Source: Fretibacterium fastidiosum (GTDB lineage: Bacteria; Synergistota; Synergistia; Synergistales; Aminobacteriaceae). From it: a stretch of DNA of 64,000 bases. Position numbers and translations under genes: made by a program. The stretch spans positions 124,001-188,000 of the forward strand of contig NZ_OZ209244.1 in NCBI RefSeq assembly GCF_964642095.1. The letters are read 5' to 3'. Shown here piece by piece: positions 57,749-64,000 of this stretch. The first letter of the stretch is position 1. Every line of letters starts with the position of its first letter. The notes beneath the pieces were generated by a model. It saw nothing but the letters and a program-made list of their open reading frames with translations. It made no database searches and was not told the origin of the DNA.

Positions 57749-59056
57749 CTACAGGTACTGCGACAGGATGATCGCAGCGACCATCAGCGGAATGTTGAAG
57801 TGCAGGAACGTGGGGACACAGGTGTCCCAGATGTGGTCGTGCTGGCCGTCCGCGTTCAGGCCCGCCGTGGGGCCGAGGGTCGTGTCGGAGGCCGGGGAGC
57901 CCGCGTCGCCGAGGGCCGCCGCCGCCGCGATCAGGAGGCAGGTCGCCGGAGTGGAGAAGCCCATGTGCTTGCAGAGCGGGACGTAGAGCACCGCCAGCAC
58001 GGGGATCGTGCCGAAGGAGGTGCCGATGCCCATCGTCACCAGGAGGCCGATGAGGGTGATCATCGTCGCAGCCATGACCTTGTTGCCGCTCATGGCGTTG
58101 GCCGCCGCGTGAACCAGCTCGTCGACGCCGCCCGTCTGCTTCATGACGCCGGCATAGCCGCCCGCGATCAGCATCACGAAGGCGATCATGCCCATGATCT
58201 TGATGCCGCCCGCAAACTGGTCGTCGATCCTGCTCCATGGGACGGCTCCCAGGGCGAACATCACCACGAGTCCGCTCAGGGCGGAGAGGGGCAGAGAGTC
58301 GCTCCAGAGCTGTACCGCAACCACGACGAAGATGGCCAGGACGGTGATCCAGTGCGCCGGCTTCAGTTCCTCGGCGATGGCGTCCGTGGCCGACGTGTCC
58401 ACGTCCAGCGCCTTGTACTCGCGGGGAGCGGCGTAGGAGATGAAGATGGCGATCAGCAGGCCGATGAACATCGCCACGCCGAGGTGCCACGTGTAGTGCC
58501 AGACCACGGCCGTCTCGATGGGCATGCCGTTCTCGCTCATGTTCTTCGCGATGATGCCGTGGAAGATCGTGCCGAAGCCGAAGGGAATGGCGATGTAGGG
58601 CGCCTTGAGCCCGAAGGCCAGGGAGCAGGCCGCGCCGCGGCGGTCCAGCTTCATGCGGTTGAACATGGCCAGCATCGGCGGGATCATGATGGGGATGAAG
58701 GCGATGTGGATGGGGATGAGGTTCTGGGACAGGCAGCTGACGCCCGCCAGGATCAGCAGCAGCACCGCCCGCCGGTTCCCCATCACGCGGGACATCTTCT
58801 TGCCCATGATGTCCGCAAGGCCCGTGGTGGCGATGGCTGTGGCGAAGGTGCCCAGCAGCAGGTAGGCCAGGGCCGTCTCGGCGTTGCTGCTGAACCCCTC
58901 CGTGATGATGCCCATCACGTCGCGGAACGGGATGCCGCCCACCAGGGCGCCGGCGTAGCAGGCCACCAGCATGGCCGCCAGGATATTGAGCTTGAAAAGG
59001 CACAGCACGCACAGCACGATGACGGAAACCGTTACCGGGTTGGTCAGGATAGACAA
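57749..59056 (-). CDS. YuiF-type (NhaC-superfamily) amino-acid transporter, probably for histidine
   Basis: This 435-residue protein has about 11 helices and resembles the YuiF group of NhaC-superfamily proteins, predicted to take up histidine. Landmarks are LTNPVTVSVIVLCVLCLFKL, FGFGTIFHGIIAKN and the C-terminal ALGDAGSPASDTTLGPTAGLN (about 395-415). It is the last gene of the cluster with hutH and a DapF-fold enzyme, which fits uptake of histidine. The start codon is TTG 59056, 7 bases after AAGGAGG. A TATAAT at 59167-59172 suggests an extra promoter in the 127-base gap before it. Confidence 0.85.
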   Translation of the reverse strand: MSILTNPVTVSVIVLCVLCLFKLNILAAMLVACYAGALVGGIPFRDVMGIITEGFSSNAETALAYLLLGTFATAIATTGLADIMGKKMSRVMGNRRAVLLLILAGVSCLSQNLIPIHIAFIPIMIPPMLAMFNRMKLDRRGAACSLAFGLKAPYIAIPFGFGTIFHGIIAKNMSENGMPIETAVVWHYTWHLGVAMFIGLLIAIFISYAAPREYKALDVDTSATDAIAEELKPAHWITVLAIFVVVAVQLWSDSLPLSALSGLVVMFALGAVPWSRIDDQFAGGIKIMGMIAFVMLIAGGYAGVMKQTGGVDELVHAAANAMSGNKVMAATMITLIGLLVTMGIGTSFGTIPVLAVLYVPLCKHMGFSTPATCLLIAAAAALGDAGSPASDTTLGPTAGLNADGQHDHIWDTCVPTFLHFNIPLMVAAIILSQYL

Positions 59057-59166
59057 TCTAACCCCTCCTTTTGTCTGATAAAGTCCGCAAGGTCAAAGAT
59101 ATGGCTCACAATGCGCCTCGGCCTGGGGGGCGGCCCGTCCGCCGGCCGCTTCCGCCCCTCTCGAAA

Positions 59167-59172
59167 ATTATA
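59167..59172 (-). promoter_or_regulatory. Possible -10 box before the YuiF-type gene
   Basis: A perfect TATAAT on the minus strand, 12 bases past the DapF-fold stop codon; no convincing -35. Confidence 0.35.
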
Positions 59173-59183
59173 ACATCACCGTA

Positions 59184-60014
59184 TCACCCCGCCGCGTGCA
59201 GGTCAAGTTCGACCTCGATGGGCTCGTCCAGGGAGACCGGCCCCTCGATAAAGGCGCTCCGCACCTCCCCAGACCGCCGGACGACCGAGGCGATCAGGGC
59301 CCCGGCGGGCTGGACGTACCGCCTGCGGAATTCGCCGTCCCGGACCTCCGCGCTCTCCGCCACCGCCGCGGCCAGGCTGCCGGACCCGCAGCTGCCCTCC
59401 TGGAACAGCGTCCCCACGGAGGGGACCTTGACGAGAGGCGTCAGCCGCTCCTCCCCCGCCGCCGCGTCGAGGCGGTTCAGGAAGACGACGCCATAGGCCT
59501 CAAGCCCGGCCATCCCCTTAAAGACCGGCTCCGCGCGGTGGAAGAACCCGCGGCTCGGAGCCGTATCACGAACCACAAGGTGAGCGATGCCGCCCAAGTG
59601 GACCAGCGTCCCCCCGAACTCTGGGACGGGGCGGACCGCAAGGGGCAGGGGCATCTCCGTCCGCGCCGTGCCTTTCGCCCAGTCCACGTCCACCGCGATG
59701 GGGTGGCCGCAGCCGCTGACCTCAATCCGCACCCTCTCAGGCGGGGGGACGCGTCCCGCTTCCCGTGCGGTCCACATGCCCCAGGCGCGGGCCGCGTTGC
59801 CGCAGAACTCGCCCCCGGCCATCTCAAGCCGGGCAGCGCCACCCATGAGGGGTGCGGAGGCGAAGCCCACCTGCTCGACCTTCATCTCCGGCAGGGCGGC
59901 GATCAGCTTTCCCGCGGCGTCGGCGCGCAGCGCGCGGTCGACGGGCGTCAGCACGAAGAGCGTGACGTTGCCCGCCGGGTCCGCGCGGACGACCTTCAGC
60001 CTCACGAGGCTCAC
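59184..60014 (-). CDS. DapF-fold epimerase/racemase, probable histidine racemase
   Basis: The 276-residue protein has the two-domain diaminopimelate epimerase fold, with two catalytic Cys residues: Cys71 in GGEFCGNAARA and Cys209 in EGSCGSGSLA. It is cofactor-independent by family. DapF itself has different sequence around both sites and is not expected here. It lies between hutH and a predicted histidine transporter, 6 bases after hutH, so it most likely interconverts D- and L-histidine, as described for DapF-like histidine racemases (for example CntK). That role is inferred from context; diaminopimelate or proline derivatives are alternatives. Confidence 0.8.
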   Translation of the reverse strand: MSLVRLKVVRADPAGNVTLFVLTPVDRALRADAAGKLIAALPEMKVEQVGFASAPLMGGAARLEMAGGEFCGNAARAWGMWTAREAGRVPPPERVRIEVSGCGHPIAVDVDWAKGTARTEMPLPLAVRPVPEFGGTLVHLGGIAHLVVRDTAPSRGFFHRAEPVFKGMAGLEAYGVVFLNRLDAAAGEERLTPLVKVPSVGTLFQEGSCGSGSLAAAVAESAEVRDGEFRRRYVQPAGALIASVVRRSGEVRSAFIEGPVSLDEPIEVELDLHAAG

Positions 60015-60020
60015 GACGGC

Positions 60021-61589
60021 CTACTCCAGGTCGGGGACGTGCGCTCTCACGATCTCCAGAAGCTCGCCGCTGCGGACCATCTTCTCGACCTCCACGATGT
60101 CGGGCCAGATCTCCCGGTCCACCTCGTAGAAGGCCACCCGCTCGCGCACGTGCTTCAAGAGCGCCTCGTGCAGCGGCGTGATCCCCTGGCCGTGGGTGTC
60201 GAGGCGACGGCGGACGTCGATGGCCTGGCAGGCCGTCAAGAGCTCGTCCGCCAGCACGGAGAGGGTGTTCTGCACGATCCAGCCCGCCTTGCGCGCGGCG
60301 GTGGTTCCCATGGAAACGATGTCCTCCTGATTTGCGGAGGAGGGGATGGAGTCCACGGAGGCCGGGTGCGCCAGCACCTTGTTCTCCGACACCATGGAGG
60401 CCGCGGCGTACTGGACGATCATGAAGCCGGAGTTCACGCCAGCCTTCGTCGTCAGGAACGGGGTGAGACCGTTCGAGAGCGCCGCGTTGACCATGCGCTC
60501 CGTGCGCCGTTCAGAGATGTTGGCGAGCTCGGAGCAGGCGATGCCCAGGGTGTCGAAGGGGATGGCCATGGGCTCGCCGTGGAAGTTGCCCCCCGAAATG
60601 ACGGCCTCGTCCTCCAGGAACAGCAGGGGGTTGTCCGTGACAGCGTTCAGCTCGATCTCCACCTTGTCCAGCACGTAGTCCAGCGCGTCGCGCACCGCGC
60701 CGTGGTACTGGGGCACGCAGCGCAGGGCGTAGGCGTCCTGCACCCGATCCCCCTGGCAGCGGTCCAGGATCTCGGACCCCTCCATCAGGCGGCGCATGTT
60801 GGCGGCCACCCGGATTTGCCCCCTCTGGCCGCGGACCTGGTGGACGCGCGGGTCAAAGGCGTCCTTCAGGGCGGTCAGCCCCTCGAAGGACAGGGAGGCG
60901 ATGACGTCCGCCAACTGGGCCGCGCAGATCGTGTCGTAGAGGGCCAGGGCCCCGACCGACGTCATGGCGCAGGTGCCGTTCGTCATGCCCAGGCCCTCCT
61001 TGCAGGCCAGCGTGCTCAACGTGGGGATATCCGCCTTCTCCATCGCCTCCGCTCCGCTCATCTCCACGCCCCGATACAGCGCCCGTCCGCGCCCCAGGAG
61101 GGGCAGCGTCATGTGGGCCAGCGGCGCCAGGTCGCCGGAAGAGCCAAGGGAGCCCTTCTGGGGGACGACGGGCGTCACCCCCCGGTTCAACATCTCGACG
61201 AGCATCTGCACCAGGACGGGCCGCACTCCGGAGACCCCTCCGCACAGGGCGTTGGCCCGCAGGAGCATCATGCCGCGCACCACCTCGGCGGCGTAGGGGT
61301 CCCCCGTGCCCGTGCAGTGGCTCAGGATCAGGTTCGTGGAGAGCTGGTTCGACATCTCCTCCGGCACCGCCACCTTCTGGAAGTCTCCGAAGCCCGTGGT
61401 GATGCCGTAGGCCGCGCGCTTCTCCCCCGCGATCTTCTCCGCCAGCGACCGGGACCGCTCCATGGCGCGGAGGGCGGACCCGGCCAGCTCCACGGAGGCG
61501 CCAAACCGTGCAACGGCAACGAAGCCCTCAAGGGAGAGGCTCTTTCCATCCATCACAACGCGCTTCACTGCAGAAGGGTTCATGATCAT
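60021..61589 (-). CDS. hutH: Histidine ammonia-lyase
   Basis: This 522-residue enzyme removes ammonia from L-histidine to form urocanate. The MIO-forming loop is GSLGSSGDLAPLAH, with Ser150-Ser151-Gly152 where most histidine lyases have Ala-Ser-Gly. Other segments are normal: AYGITTGFGDFQK near 60 and ISGGNFHGEPMAIPFDTLG near 330. The start ATG 61589 has GAGG 8 bases ahead. It leads a module with the DapF-fold racemase and YuiF-type transporter. No hutU, hutI or ftcD is in the window. A long leader and a 24-nt motif shared with the pepD region precede it. Confidence 0.95.
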   Translation of the reverse strand: MIMNPSAVKRVVMDGKSLSLEGFVAVARFGASVELAGSALRAMERSRSLAEKIAGEKRAAYGITTGFGDFQKVAVPEEMSNQLSTNLILSHCTGTGDPYAAEVVRGMMLLRANALCGGVSGVRPVLVQMLVEMLNRGVTPVVPQKGSLGSSGDLAPLAHMTLPLLGRGRALYRGVEMSGAEAMEKADIPTLSTLACKEGLGMTNGTCAMTSVGALALYDTICAAQLADVIASLSFEGLTALKDAFDPRVHQVRGQRGQIRVAANMRRLMEGSEILDRCQGDRVQDAYALRCVPQYHGAVRDALDYVLDKVEIELNAVTDNPLLFLEDEAVISGGNFHGEPMAIPFDTLGIACSELANISERRTERMVNAALSNGLTPFLTTKAGVNSGFMIVQYAAASMVSENKVLAHPASVDSIPSSANQEDIVSMGTTAARKAGWIVQNTLSVLADELLTACQAIDVRRRLDTHGQGITPLHEALLKHVRERVAFYEVDREIWPDIVEVEKMVRSGELLEIVRAHVPDLE

Positions 61590-61877
61590 CGGCCTAACCT
61601 CACTTTGCTTTTAAAATTAACATGGGGTTATGCCCCCCACCTCGGGGAGCCTTACGATTGACAGTTCTCAACGACTCAATTTCAGTGTTTCCTCAAATTA
61701 TCCACCGGCACAGGCTGCTCCAGGGGGCCGGGACGAACGGGGCTGAAAAACCTCAGGAAACTCGATGCAGCCGAGGGCGGTCCGGACGGGTGCGGCGCCT
61801 CTTTACTGCACCCTGTTAAACTAGTATTTTTTCAGATCAGTAAATTTAAAATAGTGGCATTTATTTGTTTAATTATA
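61590..61877 (-). promoter_or_regulatory. Long leader of hutH with shared 24-nt motif (copy 2) and candidate promoter
   Basis: A perfect TATAAT lies at 61872-61877 on the minus strand with a weak TTTTCT at -35, so a transcript would carry a leader of about 275 bases. The motif with core gttgagaactgtcaat is at 61653-61676. It is followed by GC-rich hairpins (ccccgaggtgggg, and tggggggcataacccca near 61640) and an ATTTT stretch, just before hutH. The DNA around 61815-61910 is strongly AT-rich. This layout suggests attenuation or a regulatory RNA, but no known class was recognised. Confidence 0.5.
61653..61676 (-). promoter_or_regulatory. 24-nt motif shared with the pepD upstream region, copy 2
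   Basis: The sequence tacgattgacagttctcaac plus four more bases (plus strand) matches 5227-5250 at 22 of 24 positions. In both places it lies directly before a hairpin on the minus strand. Confidence 0.5.
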
Positions 61878-61914
61878 GTTTACTATGGCTCGAAGAAAAT
61901 GTAAAGGTGGCAGA

Positions 61915-61945
61915 CGAAAAGGCGGCGGGTCAAGGCCCGCCGCCT
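61915..61945 (-). terminator. Intrinsic terminator of mnmE
   Basis: A 10-bp stem aggcggcggg/cccgccgcct is followed by TTTTCG on the minus strand, 31 bases after the mnmE stop. Confidence 0.8.
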
Positions 61946-61976
61946 CGTTCTCTTAGGTTCGCTCCCGCTGCCTGCC

Positions 61977-63347
61977 CTACTTGCCGACGCAGAAGCGGCT
62001 GAAGATGGAGTCCAGGAGGTCGTCGTCCGCTGCGATGCCCAGCGTGCGCTCCAGGGCCTTTCTGGCCGTGCCCAGAAGGGCCGCCGTCACGTCCTGTCCC
62101 ATGTCGGCCTCCAGGACCCTCTGGGCCTCCGCGATGGCCTCCGCGCAGGCGCGAAGCTCCGACAGCTGCCGCGCCGTGACGTTCAGCCCCACGTCCAGCG
62201 CGCCACCCGCCGTAGCGATGGCGGCGATGGCCTCCTTGAGGGCGTCCAGGCCCTCCCCCGTCTTGGCGGAAATGGCAAGCGTCCTCCCCTCCGGGACGAT
62301 GGCCCGAAGGTCGTCCTCCGTCACCGCGAGGGCCTTGTCCGCCTTGTTCAGGACGATGATCGACTCCCGCGTCCCCAGGCTGCGGATGTAATCCCGATCC
62401 GCGTCCTCCAGGGGGGCGGAGCCGTCCAAGAGCCACAGGCAGATGTCCGCCTGCTTCAGGGCCGCCCGCGCCCGCTCGATGCCGCTGGCCTCGACCTCGT
62501 CGGAGGGGACGCGCAACCCCGCCGTGTCCACCAGACGGATGGGGATGCCCCGATAGGTGACGGTCTCCTCGATGATGTCCCGCGTCGTGCCCGGCACGGC
62601 CGTCACGATGGCGCGGGACTGCTTCAGCAGGGCGTTCAGGAGGGACGATTTGCCCACGTTGGGACGGCCGGAGATGACCACGCGGATGCCCTCCCGCAGC
62701 AGGAGCCCCAGGGAGCAGCGATCCTCCAGGTCCCGCAGGGTGATGCGAAGCGTCTCCAGCGCGTCGTACAGGCCGATCGGGTCCACAGCCGGCGCCGCGT
62801 CCTCCGGAAAGTCCAGCCCCACCTCGAGGTCCCCCTGAAGGGTCAGGAGCTCGTCGCGGATCTGGCGCACGAACTCGGAGAACTCCCCCGACAGGGTCCG
62901 CGCCGCGGCCCGCAGGGCCTCCTCGCTGCGGGAACGGATGATGCCGAGCACGCTCTCCGCCTGGGACAGGTCCATGCGTCCGTTCAGGAAGGCCCGGCGG
63001 GTGAACTCCCCCGGCTCCGCCATGCGGGCCCCCCGCCGCAGCAGTCCCTCAAGACACAGCTGAGCCACCAGCGTTCCTCCGTGGGTGTGGACCTCCACCA
63101 CGTCCTCGCCCGTGAAGCTGTGAGGCCCTGGGAAGTGTACCGCCAGAACCTGATCGATGGCGTTGTCCGCTCCGTCCAGGAGGGCGGCCAGGCGCATCGT
63201 CCGGGGCGGGGGAAAGCCCTTCGGCCCGAAGCGCAGGATCGACCGGGCCAGCGGCACGGCACAGGAGCCGGACACCCGCACGACGGCGATGCCCGCCTCG
63301 CCCCACGCCGTCGATATCGCAGCGACCGTGTCAGACGGAGCGTGCAT
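61977..63347 (-). CDS. mnmE: tRNA uridine-5-carboxymethylaminomethyl modification GTPase
   Basis: The 456-residue GTPase works with MnmG to modify the wobble uridine of several tRNAs. The N-terminal domain has AAISTAWGEAGIAVVRVSG and PGEFTRRAFLNGRMDLSQAE, the G domain has G1 GRPNVGKSS, G3 DTAGL and G4 NKAD, and the C-terminus ends FSRFCVGK as in all MnmE. The start at ATG 63347 overlaps the upstream gene by 17 bases, so translation is coupled. Confidence 0.96.
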   Translation of the reverse strand: MHAPSDTVAAISTAWGEAGIAVVRVSGSCAVPLARSILRFGPKGFPPPRTMRLAALLDGADNAIDQVLAVHFPGPHSFTGEDVVEVHTHGGTLVAQLCLEGLLRRGARMAEPGEFTRRAFLNGRMDLSQAESVLGIIRSRSEEALRAAARTLSGEFSEFVRQIRDELLTLQGDLEVGLDFPEDAAPAVDPIGLYDALETLRITLRDLEDRCSLGLLLREGIRVVISGRPNVGKSSLLNALLKQSRAIVTAVPGTTRDIIEETVTYRGIPIRLVDTAGLRVPSDEVEASGIERARAALKQADICLWLLDGSAPLEDADRDYIRSLGTRESIIVLNKADKALAVTEDDLRAIVPEGRTLAISAKTGEGLDALKEAIAAIATAGGALDVGLNVTARQLSELRACAEAIAEAQRVLEADMGQDVTAALLGTARKALERTLGIAADDDLLDSIFSRFCVGK

Positions 63348-63999
63348 GGCTGACGATCCACTCCTCGGCCTGGGCGCGGTTCGTCACCCGCCCCGTGCCG
63401 ACGGCCACGTCAAGCCCGTCCAGAAGAGCACCGATAATCCGTCCTGGAGCCAACCGAAGGAGGCTCATCACCTCGTCCCCTCCGAGGAAGCGCGAGGCGC
63501 CCCCCGTTTGAAGCGCCACGGCCTTGAAGCGGCGCAGCACCTGGGCCAGACGCCATCGGTTTTCGGAGAGCGTCTCCAGGTGCGGCAGGCCCTCCGCCCG
63601 CGCGATGCAGCCCGCGAAGTCAAGCCCCGCCGCCATCGCGTCGGCCCCGTGCTCCAGCACGGCCCCGCACAGGTCCTCCTCTGTCCGAAGCTCGTAGAAC
63701 CTGCGGTAGCCGTCGATGATGGCCTGCGCGGCGCGAATCGTCTCCGCCGGGATGTTCCACTGGCTCAGGAAGGAGGAGGTCAGGGCCTTGTTACGCCTCC
63801 GCTCCCCCTCGTCCCCGGCGTTCAGCGACCTGGTGCCGATTCGGCTGAAGAGCCCCGCCAGGATAAAGGCCTCGTCCTGCATGATCTTGTGGGTCGGCAG
63901 GCGCCTCTCGATGACGGACAGGGTCGCCATGACGTGGCTGAAGAACGTCCTCCCGCGCCCGTCCGGAACGGACTTCAGGTCCTCCAGGTCCTTCAGGAA
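63331..63999 (-). CDS. tRNA nucleotidyltransferase/HD-domain-like protein (partial at the right edge)
   Basis: The reading frame is open to the window edge, so the visible part is the C-terminal region. It includes FFSHVMATLSVIERRL just before the first in-frame ATG, LTSSFLSQWNIPAETIRAAQ, and the C-terminal GRIIGALLDGLDVAVGTGRV with RAQAEEWI. This last segment resembles the tail of CCA-adding/poly(A) polymerase-family enzymes. The ATG at 63930 is probably internal. It overlaps mnmE by 17 bases. The N-terminal catalytic domain would be needed to confirm the family. Confidence 0.6.
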   Translation of the reverse strand, partial: FLKDLEDLKSVPDGRGRTFFSHVMATLSVIERRLPTHKIMQDEAFILAGLFSRIGTRSLNAGDEGERRRNKALTSSFLSQWNIPAETIRAAQAIIDGYRRFYELRTEEDLCGAVLEHGADAMAAGLDFAGCIARAEGLPHLETLSENRWRLAQVLRRFKAVALQTGGASRFLGGDEVMSLLRLAPGRIIGALLDGLDVAVGTGRVTNRAQAEEWIVSHARSV

Positions 64000-64000
64000 G

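Noticed and set aside
61650..61800. Lysine riboswitch in the hutH leader
   Set aside because: GAGGCGC and ACTGTC are present at a suitable distance, but the conserved core segments (GCCGAAG and GGCUGGG) are missing, so the resemblance is probably accidental.
1..64000. tRNA and rRNA genes
   Set aside because: I saw no cloverleaf T-arm signature or rRNA-like sequence on either strand. A covariance search would be needed to be certain.

Overview
This window is a 64 kb piece of a high-G+C, diderm, anaerobic amino-acid-fermenting bacterium, most likely a member of the Synergistota (an oral Fretibacterium-like genome is a guess). The grounds are a complete oxidative ornithine-fermentation cluster, histidine catabolism genes, an LpxL-type lipid A acyltransferase and a patatin fused to an outer-membrane barrel (both imply an outer membrane), chemotaxis and flagellar accessory genes, a short archaeal/eukaryotic-type ProRS, and two DUF3160 proteins. 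No rRNA or tRNA gene was seen. Both edges cut a gene: an MscS-family channel on the left and a tRNA-nucleotidyltransferase-like gene on the right.

Layout. 0-2 kb: MscS channel. 2-5 kb: dipeptidase PepD with a YfcC-type carrier. 5-15.6 kb: a long minus-strand ornithine region, in transcription order promoter, cobalamin riboswitch, intrinsic terminator, NhaC antiporter, then a second promoter and ord-ortA (fused), ortB, oraS, oraE, orr, an EamA exporter and a GNAT acetyltransferase, ending in a terminator. Ornithine is racemised by Orr, rearranged by the B12/PLP aminomutase OraSE, oxidised by Ord and thiolysed by OrtAB. 15.7-18.8 kb: copper ATPase CopA and repressor CsoR, with matching GC-rich operator-like sites. 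18.9-27.3 kb: a duplicated membrane protein, an ArsR regulator, ProS, a patatin, CheX, a YqgF-like protein, an LpxL-like protein and methylmalonyl-CoA epimerase. 27.6-33 kb: YvyF-like protein, prepilin peptidase, and the gyrA-psd-pssA operon.

33-46.6 kb is more accessory: a beta-lactamase-fold protein lacking two catalytic residues, LuxR-type regulators (one membrane-anchored and overlapping a solute-binding protein gene), a truncated Cache-domain protein, and a set of two exported DUF3160 paralogues plus an exported Memo-family protein. This last set is preceded by paired direct repeats that look like operator sites.

47.9-56.5 kb is a probable inserted island between two citrate-lyase accessory genes (citXG and citC). 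It carries dispersed palindromic repeats, an ISL3-type transposase remnant, an Rpn-family nuclease and a compact six-gene operon: HerA-like ATPase, TNT-domain (NAD+ glycohydrolase) toxin, candidate immunity protein, SPFH/zinc-ribbon protein, a four-helix membrane protein and a zinc-ribbon/TPR/membrane protein. This is the best candidate for a little-described system in the window.

57.7-64 kb: a histidine module (HutH, a DapF-fold probable histidine racemase, a YuiF-type transporter) with a long leader upstream of hutH, then mnmE and the partial edge gene. A 24-nt motif (22/24 identical) is found only in the hutH leader and upstream of pepD, which suggests shared regulation.
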